Origin: Lantana camara | Lineage: Eukaryota; Streptophyta; Magnoliopsida; Lamiales; Verbenaceae | Reading direction: 5' to 3' | Assembly: GCA_037501455.1 (NCBI GenBank) | Contig: CM074861.1 | Span: 94,217,001-94,281,000 of the forward strand | DNA length: 64,000 bases | Shown here: positions 23,301 through 35,590 of the stretch, one piece after another | How the letters are laid out: each line of letters starts with the position of its first letter | Position numbering within the stretch: position 1 is the first letter of the stretch | The notes under the pieces: generated by a model | Databases searched by the model: none | Told to the model about the DNA's origin: nothing | The model's input: only the letters and a program-made list of their open reading frames with translations | Program-made: the position numbers and the translations under genes

Positions 23301-26300
23301 TCCAAACGTGGGAAGGTAAGCTAAATTTCACACAGTTATGAATGTATTCATCTTTTGATATATTACTGATGAAGATTTCAAATTTGGTTTGCAGATTATT
23401 TAAGCAGTATCTTCTGCTTTTAATGGTTCACCAGTACGCCGGTGCATTGTTCAGATTTCTCGGGGCAGCAGGAAGAACCATGATTATTGCTAACACATTT
23501 GGCTTGTTTGCACTTCTTATGCTCTTCGCATTGGGCGGCTTTGTTCTGTCTAGAAGTACGTAAAAACGATCATCAAATCTAGAAATGATCTATCTTTCAA
23601 CATTTTCTTACTAACTTGTTTTGGAACTATGCAGAGGATGTTAAGGACTGGTGGTTGTGGGGCTACTGGTCCTCACCTCTGATGTATTCTCAGAATGCAA
23701 TTCTTGTTAACGAATTCCAAGGCCACAGTTGGGATAAAGTAAGTCGAGCCATCAACACCGCATTCGTATTATTTTCAAATATTTGAATCATGATGTCATA
23801 CTAAGGATATCCTCGTTATACAGCTCATAAACGGCAGTCGGTTGGGAACACTGGCGACGGAAGCTCGAGGGTTCTTTCCTCAAGCATACTGGTATTGGAT
23901 AGGAACTGGGGCTTCTGCTGGATTCGTTTTGTTATTCAACTTCTTCTACCTGCTTTCTCTTATGTTCCTCAATCGTAAGTTTTCTTTCTCGGGTGTCCAA
24001 ATCTACATACAGCTATGGCTTACATCACATTCATAGACTGACAATGATAATACTAAAATATGATGCAGCTTACGAGAAGCCACAAGCTGTATTACCAGAA
24101 GAAGCCGACGACAGTTCTGTTTCCCGGGCGGGTGGCCCCAGCAACCGGCGGAGCATCTCTTCTGGAAGCTCATCTGTAAGAGCAGATGCAGTTGAAGCAG
24201 TTGATGAAAACCGTAAAAGAGGAATGATTCTTCCATTCGAGCCGCATTCCATCACATTCGATGATGTCAGATATTCGGTTGATATGCCAGCAGAAATGAA
24301 AGAACAAGGCGCTACTGAGGATAAACTTGAGCTCTTAAAGGGTGTGAGCGGAGCATTCAGGCCCGGTGTTCTGACAGCTTTAATGGGCGTTAGTGGAGCC
24401 GGTAAAACAACTCTTATGGACGTGTTGGCTGGAAGAAAAACCGGTGGATATATTACCGGAGATATTAGAATCTCGGGGTATCCCAAGAACCAAGCAACAT
24501 TTGCTCGGATTTCTGGTTATTGTGAGCAGAACGATATTCATTCGCCGAATGTCACTGTTTACGAGTCCCTCGTTTTCTCTGCTTGGTTGAGGTTGCCTCG
24601 CGATGTTGATTCAGAAACTAGAAAGGTTTATAGATTTTTCATTTTGAGTTAATCTTGCAAATTTCTTGCTTCATGTGTCCAAATGAAACTTTTAATACTA
24701 ACTTATTAACTTTTTTGACAGATGTTTATTGAGGAGGTAATGGAACTTGTTGAACTTAACCCGATTCGAGGAATGCTCGTGGGGTTGCCAGGTGTCAATG
24801 GTCTATCAACGGAGCAGCGTAAGAGGCTTACGATTGCTGTTGAGCTCGTGGCTAACCCTTCGATCATATTTATGGACGAGCCGACTTCAGGGCTTGATGC
24901 TAGAGCTGCTGCAATTGTCATGAGAACTGTTAGGAATACAGTCAACACTGGAAGAACTGTTGTGTGCACCATCCATCAGCCTAGCATTGACATATTTGAA
25001 GCCTTTGATGAGGTACATTTCATAAGATATATAAAATTACAGTTACTGATTTACCTGAATTGCTCCTGAAGTAACATGAATTTCTTTTATACAGCTATTT
25101 TTGATGAAAAGAGGAGGAGATGAAATATACGTTGGACCGTTGGGTCACCAATCGTCCCATTTGATCAAATACTTTGAAGCAGTCGAAGGAGTTCCGAAGA
25201 TCACAGACGGGTACAACCCAGCTACCTGGATGTTGGAAGTCACTTCTTCATCTCAGGAACTGATGTTGGGAGTCGACTTTAAGGATCACTACAAGAATTC
25301 TGATCTATACGGGTAACTCAGAGAGATTAATTCCATCACATTACAAAGAAATACAAATGAATTTTTTCATGACATTCTAATAATGTAACAAATCATTGCA
25401 GGAGGAACAAGGCCCTGATCAAGGAACTAAGCGTCCCTCGGCCCGGCACAAAGGATCTATATTTCGCTGAGGAATACTCACAATCTTTCCTCACTCAATT
25501 ATTTGCTTGTCTGTGGAAAGCGCACTGGTCGTACTGGCGAAACCCTCCTTATACGGCCGTCAGATTTCTGTTCACAACTGTCATTGGCCTTATATTCGGG
25601 ACAATGTTCTGGGATCTCGGTGGTAAGTGGTCAACTCAACAAGATCTATTCAATGCTATGGGTTCTATGTACGCCGCAATCAACTTCTTGGGATTTCAAT
25701 ACGGTTCGTCAGTCCAGCCCGTGGTGGCCATAGAACGAACAGTCTTCTATCGAGAAAGAGCTGCTGGAATGTACTCTGCAGCGCCATATGCATTCTCACA
25801 GGTGAAATGTCATCAGCATTTCAAAACATGTGAAGTGTGTGTTTTTCATAAATGAAGGATTTCTCCTAACAATGTTGTATCCCCGTGCAGGTTCTGATTG
25901 AGCTCCCTTACGTCTTCATCCAATCCATCATATACGGCCTGATTGTGTACTCCATGATGGGATTCGACTGGACTGCAGAGAAATTCAGCTGGTTCATTTA
26001 CTTCTTGTTCATCACATTGTTGTTCTTTGTCCTCTATGGTATGGTGGCTGTCTCCATCACCCCTAACCACAACATTGCTTCCATCATCTCTTCCTTCTTC
26101 TACGCTGTATGGAATCTCTTCTCAGGATTCATCGTCCCACGACCGGTAAGTTCCCATCACACATTAGTCTGAACACTGCCAACCGCATAAACTTAACTCA
26201 AACGAATCTGTGTGTGTTTTGCAGAGAATCCCCATCTGGTGGAGATGGTACTACTGGGTATGTCCCCTTGCTTACAGTTTGTACGGTTACGCCATCACCC

Positions 26301-26485
26301 AATTCGGAGACATTGAAGAAGAAATGACAGATCCAGTAAAATCAGTGAAACAGTACCTGAAAGATTACTTCGGGTTCGAAAAAGACTATCTTCCATTAGT
26401 CGCATTAGTTATGCTCGGATTCATCATCGGTTTCACCCTCATCTTTGCTTATGCAATCAAGACATTGAACTTCCAGAGGAGATGA
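20395..26485 (+). CDS. PDR1-like: PDR-type ABC transporter (ABCG, PDR1-like), gene B
   Basis: This is the tandem paralogue of the gene at 11032. Seventeen exons give 1,442 aa: 20395-20747, 20854-20974, 21073-21246, 21339-21498, 21611-21687, 22064-22510, 22604-22885, 22999-23315, 23395-23555, 23635-23738, 23824-23974, 24069-24625, 24722-25012, 25095-25312, 25402-25801, 25891-26145, 26225-26485. Exon lengths equal those of gene A except two. Exon 12 is 18 bp longer, adding six residues to the linker before NBD2. Exon 15 equals A's exons 15 and 16 joined exactly (228+172=400 bp), so one intron is absent. Intron 7 uses a GC donor (TTCCAG|GCAAGC) where A has GT. Both NBDs keep Walker A ([18 protein letters not shown]), signature and Walker B motifs. 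It is probably a functional plasma-membrane exporter. Confidence 0.95.
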
Positions 26486-27046
26486 TCTGTTCCAGTTTCC
26501 TTCCAATGCCCTCAGGAGAGCTATGCACATCTCTGCTCTGTAGGGATGCTATCTTTTATTTATGTATGAATTTGTTTAGGAAAAACTTAAGAGATGTTTG
26601 CTGTGCAATTATACTATATTTCTGGTCTGCCTGTAATATTAGATCAACAAAGCGTGTAATTTCTTTAATTATTTTTCAAAGAAAGTAGTTTTCTTCTCTA
26701 ATTTTTACTGCTTGTTCTTGGTTGCTGTAGTTTAGTGTATTTTTGGCTCTTTGATAAATACAGATTCATGATTCTAAGATTTCAATTCAAATAGAACTAA
26801 TAATTAAGTGTGATATCGACTATCCAATCTTTTTGGATTAATAAAATTATTTTTTTAAGTTGATTTGAAGTTCTAGTTCAATTCCCAATTGGGGGGCTGG
26901 CGAACTTAGGGCAGGGTATTCCAGGTCATGATTAAAAATAAAGCTTTTTTGTGGTTAAAAACTCATGTTATATTGAATTTCCAAGACACTGGGATAAAAA
27001 CACCTTCAATTTTCCCTTTTCTTTTTTAAAAAATAGATAGGTCATC
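26486..27046. other. 3' UTR and intergenic DNA downstream of gene B
   Basis: It contains the probable 3' UTR of the transporter, then AT-rich DNA. No further gene was seen. Confidence 0.6.
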
Positions 27047-27054
27047 TGATTCAA

Positions 27055-27332
27055 GGGGAAAACTCCCTATGGGTTTGAAAAGTTCCTTTTAGCTCCCCAT
27101 TTTCAAATACATCATTTGGGGTTTTAGATACGCGATTTGGGATTTAGATACGCGATTCTGGAATTTAGATACGCGATTCTGGGATTTAGATACGTGATTT
27201 TTTTCTTGTATTTCAAATACATCATTTGGGGTTTTAGATACGCGATTATTGAGTTTTAATACATCATTTTTGAAAATGGGGAGCTAAAAGGAATTGGACT
27301 TATCATTTGGGGAGTTTTCGGGAATTCCCCGT
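27055..27332. mobile_element. MITE with about 50-60-bp inverted ends and TGATTCAA duplication
   Basis: The left end GGGGAAAACTCCC…CCTTTTAGCTCCCCATTTTC is mirrored by the right end GAAAATGGGGAGCTAAAAGG…GGGAATTCCCC. TGATTCAA flanks both sides (27047-27054 and 27333-27340). The interior is a short tandem array of TTAGATACGCGATT-like units. The 8-bp duplication suggests hAT; a 9-bp duplication with one mismatch (Mutator) is the alternative. Confidence 0.75.
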
Positions 27333-27340
27333 TGATTCAA

Positions 27341-27797
27341 AGCAGCAAATGGTAAAAGTCTTGATTCAGCAATATTTGATGCCACAAAATCTAATGGACA
27401 TATTACCCTTCAAGAGATTAACAACCCAAGGTCTGCAAAGGAGATCCTTACAATCAGCAACGATATTTGTTCAACCTTGTTGTTACCCTTCAAGAGATTA
27501 ACAACCACAGCTTCACTACTAATAGTCCATTCGACTTTCGTTAATATAACTATGAAGGAAAAAATTCACGTTTTTTGTTTCGAAAATGTTACCAAGTACT
27601 TATATTTTATTTCTTTTATTCTATATTCAATTTAATCTTTATTTTAGAGACATCGTGTCTCATCTTACTAAATCAATTTACTTTTAATTACTAATATTTA
27701 AATAAAATTTATTATTACTATGTCAGGGTGCAATACTGCCATTGATCCCAAATTATGAAATTATGTAGTGAACTGTACAAATTCTACTAGGAAACTG
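27341..27797. other. Intergenic DNA with a short direct repeat
   Basis: A 20-odd-bp string containing CCCTTCAAGAGATTAACAAC occurs at about 27408 and again at about 27486. No gene or element boundary is seen. Confidence 0.5.
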
Positions 27798-27805
27798 CTC
27801 AAATT

Positions 27806-27948
27806 TAGGGATGTTTAAGAATCGAGCCAAACTTACTAAAAATTTGAATTCGAATTCAAAAAGTTCGAGTCGAAGTCGAACCGAGCCATCGCGAGCCGAT
27901 CAAATTTATTTGATAAATATATATTACATATATATATATATGACCTAA

Positions 27949-28004
<56 letters not shown>

Positions 28005-28836
28005 GTATATTACTGAATTAAATATATTAGTAATTATTTACATAAATTTTTTTGAATATGCAATAAATGAATGCAAAGTACAAGAAAATAGCGAAACAAA
28101 TATATTATTGATTTAATTTGAAAAAAAACTACAATCTCTGAATATCCTCTTATTATTCTCTATGGGTTGATTCGAGGGCTTGATACTTGATTTTGAATTG
28201 GATGTAGAATTTGGTTTGAATTTAGGGTCTGGGCCGGAAGGGTTGGATTGTTGCACCGGCTCGGAGACTTGAGCTTTGATACTTGATCTCGAATTGGATG
28301 TAGAATTTGGTTTGAATTTAGGGCCTGGGCCAGAAGTGTTGGATCGTTGCACCGGCTTGGAGACTTGAGCTTTGATGCTTGTTCTTCGATTTGAAAGACT
28401 GGGGAATCGATTTGGAGGACTTGGAGATTTAGGCCTTGAAGAAGTGAATCTTTATGGCGATAGCACTTCGTCGTGGAAGGAGCTCGGGAATTTTAGAGTT
28501 TCTTTGATTTGGTTTGTGGATGATCTTGATGATGTGATTTGCGAGCTTCGGTACTTTATTTATAGACACGTGTACTTTATTTATAGACACGTGTTGGACT
28601 CGCTTGACTTTATGTGTTTGGATTTGGATTTGGATTTGGACTTAAGACTCCTAATATTTTGTTTAAGTGAATGGACTTATATATTAGCCATTTAATTAAC
28701 CCAAAATAATAATAAATTTATATTTATTATTTTGGATAAAACTATAACAAAACTCAAATTTCGTATGGACTTATTATCGAGATATAATTAACAGCCATTT
28801 TATTTGGACCATTAATTAATAATAATCTCCATTAAT

Positions 28837-28923
<87 letters not shown>

Positions 28924-29109
28924 CTATTTTTTTATTTTTTAAAATTTATATTAGATTCAAACCTAAGCCGAGTCGAATTCGAACTATCAAACGAACCAAA
29001 TTTCGAATAAAAAATTTAAAGTTCGTCGAACTCGAACGAGACTGAATAAGTTCGAATTTCGAGAAAAAAAATGAAAAATTCGACTCAGCTCGGTTCGTAA
29101 ATATCCCCA
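27806..29109. mobile_element. Non-autonomous hAT-type element, 1.3 kb
   Basis: The left end TAGGGATGTTTAAGAATCGA mirrors the right end (reverse complement TGGGGATATTTACGAACCGA). CTCAAATT is duplicated at 27798-27805 and 29110-29117. The 8-bp duplication and TAGGG ends fit hAT. There is no transposase. Inside are TTCGA-rich subterminal repeats on both arms, two long TA tracts, and a tandem duplication of about 97 bp (about 28180-28375) that leaves a repetitive open frame of no recognised function. Confidence 0.85.
28846..28922. repeat. TA microsatellite
   Basis: A long, nearly pure TA run lies inside the hAT-type element; another shorter one is at about 27950-27997. Confidence 0.9.
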
Positions 29110-29117
29110 CTCAAATT

Positions 29118-29612
29118 TCCACGGTGGGAAGGCAAAAAATTGATTGGACATCATAAATATATATATTTTTTTTTGTTAATTATTTACATTCTAAAAGGTT
29201 CTTTAATCAGAACTTTAGGTGGCATGTCTATATGAAACCAGAAAGGAAATATAAATTCAAATCCTCATAATATAGTCAATATACCATATTCTTGGCGACT
29301 TAGGGAGATTATATTTATGTAAATTGTAAGTAATTTTCCAAATAATGGGATATTTAAGTTAGAATCCCCGCGGACTTTTCATTCCCAGAAATTGATGCCA
29401 TAAGGTCCATAACGATGACCTCAATTAGTCAAAGAAATCTCACAATTTTTGACACTTCTTGTAAAAATGTTGAATTTATTGATTTCCAACAATTTACTAA
29501 TTAAAACAACAACAATAAATTAAAGAATCTACATAGTTTTATTGGCAATTTTCCAAGAACCAACGAACGAATTAATAAACTAACACAAAAATAAATGGTT
29601 TCTAAATTCTAA
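29118..29612. other. Intergenic DNA and 3' flank of the terpene synthase gene
   Basis: AT-rich DNA downstream of the terpene synthase stop codon; no gene was seen. Confidence 0.55.
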
Positions 29613-32098
29613 TCAAACTTTGAAAGAATCAAGAAATAATGCAGTGATATGGGGCTTCAACACTTTCTCCGGATGTGTATACCCATCCTCGTTGTGCTTA
29701 TACACAACATCGATCAAGCGCGCCAGGTTCAAAACGCGCTTTAGAATCTCCATGGAAACACGACTATCCTTCAATCCTTCATTCATATCTTTCCATGCAG
29801 TTTCAGCAACTTCACTCAAGTATTCTATGGCTTCTTGTGTTGATACGCCATTCTCTTTCATGTAGCTATCGATTCCAGTCGAAATTTGCCCTCTGCTCTT
29901 CTCAACCTTCAAACATTACAAATTTAAATCGTTATGAAAATCCGATTTAATTTTACCTTCATTCTTAACATTGTGTATATATTGTGTTCGAAACTATCAT
30001 GCATGTACAAGTCATACCTCGTAGGTGGCAATGTCGTCGACGACACGACATATCGTGACGCTAGCTTCGACAATTCCAGGCTTTCCGAGCAGCCAGTTGA
30101 ATGCTTCATCTGTGGCAACATCCATTCCCAGGAAGGACGTTGCTGTGAGCAAGTAGTAAGTGCTGGTAATCTTGGCATTCTTCATGTACTCATCAAATGG
30201 GGGCAAATACCCTTCAATAAACCATTTTGCCTCGATGTAGTAGCTCATCACTATCTCTTTCATCTGTTAAATCAAAACATATATATGCATGTAAGAACAG
30301 AATAAATCCTCAAATGAAATCGAACAAATCATACGATACAAATTATTACCGCTTCCTTGGCATGGTGAACTGCGAATGATCTCCCTTTTGGCGCCAACTC
30401 TTGGTCGTATGCTTCGTAGAGATTGAGAAGAGCTTTGTAGCAAATCTTCATGTATTCTGGAAGTTGATCGATCTCCCTCGTGTCCCATCTGGTGCATACA
30501 AGAATTATTTGCTTAATAATAGGTAAAATTGACATCAGAATTGCATAGTTGTTGTTGAGTTTTGTTGCACATACTTTTGTACAGCTTCAGTGAAAACGGT
30601 TAGTTCTTCTATTGTTCCATATGCATCATATGTGTCATCTATCACTGATATCAGAGCTATAGTTTTAGTGAGCATGATTCGAGCAGAAGAGTATTGAGGC
30701 TCAAAATAAACCCCCAATGTCCAGAAATAGCACTCCACAATTCTATCTCTTGCATAACAAAGCTTGGAAACAAGCCCTAACTCCTTCCACCACCTACATC
30801 AAAGATGATCAAGAATGTGATTAATCGAAACTAGCTGAACTTAATTGAGAAAAATTAATAATGTTATTATATAATTGCATGACCAAGAGGGAGATTATTA
30901 GGATAATTATACTCACATACGTACCTAGGCTTTGCCCTAAGGTTTGAGAATTATTTTGAGAAGGGTAGTTTTTGTAGTTTCTTAAACCTTTGGTCAAAGC
31001 TGCATAGTTATGAGTACTGCATGCAAGGACATTTACCTTGTAACGTGATAGAGTTCTTTTCTGTGCAACATCTGTAGCAAATTGAAGTCCAATTTCGCGA
31101 GCCTTAGCAAGGACTCGTTCTTTGATTCATCTTCTTCGTATACGGAGATGAATCTGCGTGCTTCGACTCTCGGAATGCCCCGGTGGAGGGATTGCTCAAG
31201 AGCATGCACAACTTGTTTCTTCAGAGGCGATTCGCTTAGATTCTGAGCAATGGATTCAAGATGATAAGCAGTGAAAGAAAAAGCCTTCTCCAAGATCTCC
31301 TCTCCTTGTGTTCTTAAGAATGTTGCTTCATATAGGCTTAACAAACCCTTAACGTCATTTGCAAGGGTTTTCTTGAATTCACCATTGTTTTCTATGAACC
31401 TCTCGAAAATGGCTGCATGCATGTCAAGAATGTTAGATTAAAACCAATCCCATTTGTTAGGAAAATAGTAAACTTAAAGGAATTAGTTATAAACACCCTA
31501 AACCTAGCTATATTAATTTATAAATATTGCTGTCAGATCAAAAATAGGGATAATTACACTAAAGTATTTTGAGATTTGACTTAATTAAAAATCTTACCCG
31601 AAGATTAAGAAATTACAAAAAACCTCCCTTGTCTTACTTCAATAGTTGACCTATCACATGCTATTATAGTAATGAATTTAAACTACTAAATAACGAATAC
31701 TTACAAGAAGACGCATCGAAGCCATGTTGCCTCAGCAATCTGAACTGCAATGCAGCGATAACCAAATCGTCGTTCTCTTCATTTTCGAGCTTGAAACAGC
31801 CGTTGAATGCCAACGTAAGTTGATCTCGAATTTCCCTCACAAAGTGATACGACAAACCAAGACGTTCTATATTGTCAATCAAAACCAATTTCTCAGACAA
31901 TTTGGTCCCGCTAATAAGCATACTCCTTGCTTCTTCCTTCAACACCTCAATCTCTGCACCATAACTTTCCGGCACCTGATCATAATCCGACGAACTAAAC
32001 AGATCACCCCACATACTGGGGGAGAAGTTAGCCACGGGCCGAGCAATTTCGTCGTGACATTTCATAATGGGATTGCTTAGCTCAACTAATGAAGCCAT
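29613..32098 (-). CDS. Sesquiterpene synthase (TPS-a type)
   Basis: A complete class I terpene synthase of 555 aa in six exons (minus): 32098-31705, 31412-31037, 30793-30575, 30488-30350, 30263-30018, 29906-29613. It would ionise a prenyl diphosphate, most likely cytosolic farnesyl diphosphate, because the start MASLVELSN… reaches the RP-x8-W motif (residues 20-30) with no plastid transit peptide. RDR at 272-274 lies 35 residues before DDTYD (309-313), and the second metal site is DDIATYEVE (452-460). Length and motifs fit TPS-a. Exon 1 here equals the usual exons 1 and 2 joined, so the first intron of the canonical seven-exon structure is missing. The product cannot be predicted from sequence alone. 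It faces the PDR gene pair tail to tail. Confidence 0.95.
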
Positions 32099-32213
32099 TG
32101 CAGCAAGGTTTCTGGGAAGTATTGTAAAATGATGTGTTAACTTCTAAAGCTGTTAATCAACTGCAAATAAAAGAATTAAGTTGAATATGAATGACATTAA
32201 TCAAATGTACATG

Positions 32214-32223
32214 CCTATTTATA
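32214..32223 (-). promoter_or_regulatory. TATA box of the terpene synthase gene
   Basis: TATAAATAGG on the minus strand, 116 bp upstream of the ATG. Confidence 0.65.
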
Positions 32224-32227
32224 ACAA

Positions 32228-33605
32228 TGGAGATGTGTGGAATATGGATCCTACGTATATCTCCATACATTTTTCTCACGTAGAAATTCAAAGTATAGTT
32301 CTGATGCAGTTTGGCCTCTTCAAATTCTTGGAGCTTTCGTTTTTTGACGGGTTTACCAAGTTATTGACGGGTTTACGTTGTACGGATATGCATGCATGGT
32401 CTAAGCATGTGCGTAAACATATATACATTTATTAATTAATGACTTATAAGTTTGTAAATTTTATTTTTTATTTGGTTTTCATATTTAGAAATTTATTCCT
32501 TTCTTTTTGGTATAAATCGCATTCATTATTAACTACGGTAACTAAATTCTTGATGAATTATAGACATATTAGAGGCCGGAACAACTTGGACACAAAATTT
32601 AAATGTAAAGATGTTGCATTAATTCTTCTTGACCATACTACGTATTATCTTCATTCAAAAGAACGTGCTTTTAATTTCATGAGAATTTTGGGTCAAATTG
32701 TTGGCTTTAAGGCACAAGATGTTGGACTGTTGATTTGAGAACCAAAGGTTAAACTAAAGACCAGTATATTCTAATTCAAATTCTAATATTATTATATGGT
32801 AGGAATTAAGTAGGAAAGTATTTGATAGAATTGACTATAAATTGTGGATCAATTAAAATAGAATTGGGCGTAGATTTATCCCTAATTAAGATGACGGTCA
32901 CGTCTGTGAATGCGACCACATTTTAAGGTTTAACTGCAATTAATTAATTTCGGAGTCTATAGTCTTAGGAATTGACATTTCTTAGTTAGGTGTAGTCAAA
33001 GGTATTTTCGGGGTATGTCTCACGAGTTTTCCCCATGTCGAACAATGTGATCATAAATTTCTCCAATTCAAGTTTTACTTTTCTAACGATGTCGGGTACA
33101 ATACACGCTTCCAATGGAAAATTTTATTTCAAAATCCGGTTCAATCGAACTCAACCAATTAAAAGGACAAGTATATTATACTTGTCATTTAATTTATCAC
33201 TCTCTCTAAATTTTTCTACCAATCACACGACAAGTATAAAATACTCACCCCCTTGATACACCGATTTGATCGAAACAGGCTAGAACTAAAATTTTTCGTC
33301 TAATATAGTAAGATAGTATTTTTTTCTTCGTGATAACCAAAAACTATTTATATTTGCTCCCTGTCTCTTCCCCCATCTCTACGACAATCAAATAAAAATG
33401 TATTAATAGGAAAACATTTTCCTAGCCAATTTTTTTACGAAAAATTCTAACTCAAACTCAATTCGAAAGTGTATTATATTTATCACGTTCTCTAAATTTT
33501 CCACAAATCACACGACAGGTACTGCAGAACACTCATTCTCTTGTTACACTAATTAGATCGAGCTAGACTTAGGTTTGAAATTGGCTAATGAACACAGTGC
33601 GAATT
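32228..33605. other. Intergenic DNA with diverged direct repeats
   Basis: This is the upstream region of the terpene synthase. Two diverged copies of a segment of about 150 bp (about 33130-33290 and 33430-33570) share CACACGACA.GTA and GATCGA strings. No gene is recognised. Confidence 0.5.
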
Positions 33606-33611
33606 TCCAAT

Positions 33612-34778
33612 CAAGGGCGATGCCACACATATAGAAGTGGGGTCAATTGACCCACTGACAAAAAAAAATTGGTTATGTATTTATATATTTTTCATATGTT
33701 TTTACATTTTTTATTTTAAAAATAACTATTTTGACCCCACTTAAAAATAAAAAAAATTATATTGACCCCCTTAAATTTAAAATTAATATAATAAAAAAAG
33801 TCCATGACCCAAAAAATAAAAAGAAAATTCTATTTAATGATACTTTAAAAAAAAAAACTCTAAATAATATAGACTTTGTAGTTTTCTTCAATTTCAGATT
33901 GTTTGTAAACTCTAAATATAAACAGTTTTAAAGCATTTGAAAAACTAATTTTTGCTTAAATTAAGGAGAAATAAGCTAGAATCTCAAAGCAACCCCTTTT
34001 AGATTCTACGATTTTCTCTAAATTTATTTAAAATTCTATTTTAACAATAATATCTGATTAAAACATTAATATTCTTAAATTAAACTTCTACATACAAATG
34101 CAACTCTATGGTTTATATGCATCTTTTCCTTTTTTAATTCTTTATATCTTTTTTTTTTCTCTTCTCATCAGAATTTCGTAATTTTAAAAAGTCTCATAAC
34201 TAAAATTTACGATTATTAGGTAAATTTTCTCGTTTCTTAATTTTTATAAATTTATAAATAAAGTATATATAGAATAATTCTATGTTTGATTAATTAAAAA
34301 TAATCTATTACAAAATTATAATCATTTATAATAATTTTTATATTAATATAAAACTGAAATTATATTATAATACCCATAAATATTTCTAAGTATTTAAGGG
34401 TATTAGTAACTTCATAAAAGTTGTAATTATCCACTTTTGTTTTCACTTATTACTTTTCTGTTTATCACTTTTTTCTCAAACAATATTTTACAACTTTCAC
34501 TACTATTTTAATTTTTGCTTATGGAGTAGAGTTTGCAAACATCCCCTTATAGATGGATATATTTAGTACAAATAAAAAATTGTAGAAGATAATTGTAAAA
34601 TATTTTTTTTTATTTTTTAATAATATATATATATATATATTTTATTAGTAGTTAAAATTTTAAAATAATTTTAAAATAAATATTATAAAATAAATATTTT
34701 ATTTTTTAATAATATATATTTTTTATTAATAATAAATTATTTTGATCCCACTGTCCCACAATCCTCAAGTCGCCCTGT
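33612..34778. mobile_element. TIR element (hAT-like), decayed
   Basis: The left end AGGGCGATGCCACAC…GTGGGGTCAA and right end (reverse complement AGGGCGACTTGAGG…GTGGGATCAA) are imperfect inverted repeats. The interior is extremely AT-rich without coding capacity. No clean target duplication was found, so the boundaries are approximate. It is related to the MITE at 10016-10298. Confidence 0.5.
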
Positions 34779-34790
34779 TTCTAGTGAAGG

Positions 34791-35195
34791 ATATTAGGAA
34801 AAATGAGAATGGTCAGTAGGAATGTATTTCTTCAACAGTCCAACCCAAATATGATCCGTTTAAAATGCTAGAAATTTAAGAAATAATAGTTGTACAAGTT
34901 CAAGATAGTATTTTTTTCTTCATAATTATCTCCAACTTTCCAGGGTCACTAGGAAAAATGAGAATTGTTAGTATAAATGTATTTGTTCTGCCGTCCAAGT
35001 CGAATAAGACCCGTTTAAAACGTTTGAAATTTAAGCAATAATAGTTGTTTATTTTCAAGAATAGTATTTTTTCTTCGTAATTATCTGTAAATTTCTAGAG
35101 TCGCTATGAAAATTGAGGATTGTTAGTATAAATGTATTCCTTTAGCATTGCAAGTCAAATATGATCCATTTGAAATGTTTGAACACCACATCATT
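34791..35195. repeat. Three diverged tandem units of about 156 bp
   Basis: Units start near 34791, 34947 and 35103. Each begins with a GG(A)AAAATGAGAAT..T-like string and carries AAATTTAAG.AATAATAGTTG and AGTATTTTTTTCTTC. The third unit is cut off near the TRIM remnant. Confidence 0.65.
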
Positions 35196-35405
35196 AATTA
35201 TTCGATGTGGGACATTTAATACACTCCCGTCATGCCCAAATTGGTGCGTGAACATTGTAGGAATTGAAACATCTGCAAGCCGCAGGAATGAAACATCTGC
35301 AAGCCGGGTGGAGAGACAGACACAAGAATCGAACATCTGTGAACCCGCTCTGATACCATGATAAATAATTAATGAGCATTCAACAGCTAGTTTTGGGGCC
35401 TTGAT
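35161..35405 (-). mobile_element. TRIM-like retroelement remnant (left copy)
   Basis: Read on the minus strand: a primer-binding site TGGTATCAGAGC (35349-35360), repeated GGCTTGCAGATGTTTCATTC units, a G-rich tract (GGGCATGACGGGAGTG), then TGTATTAAATGTCCCACATC as a possible 3' LTR start. The interior is very small and non-coding, as in TRIMs. A second copy in the opposite orientation is at 41950-42213. Confidence 0.6.
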
Positions 35406-35548
35406 GTGGTGTAGGGATGCAAGCGAGCCTGTCGAGCAAGCTCGAGCCGAACTCAAGCCCTTTGAGTCTTGGCTCGTGGCTCGTGAGCCATGATATTTAA
35501 ATAAAAAATAATTATATATATATATATAATACTTAATTAATATATAAT

Positions 35549-35590
<42 letters not shown>

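Noticed and set aside
28113..28352. Repetitive minus-strand frame in the hAT-type element
   Set aside because: Arises from the 97-bp tandem duplication; no known domain and no start context.
33612..34778. Claiming an exact target duplication for this TIR element
   Set aside because: The flanks TTCCAATC and GTTTCTAG do not match, so only approximate boundaries are given.
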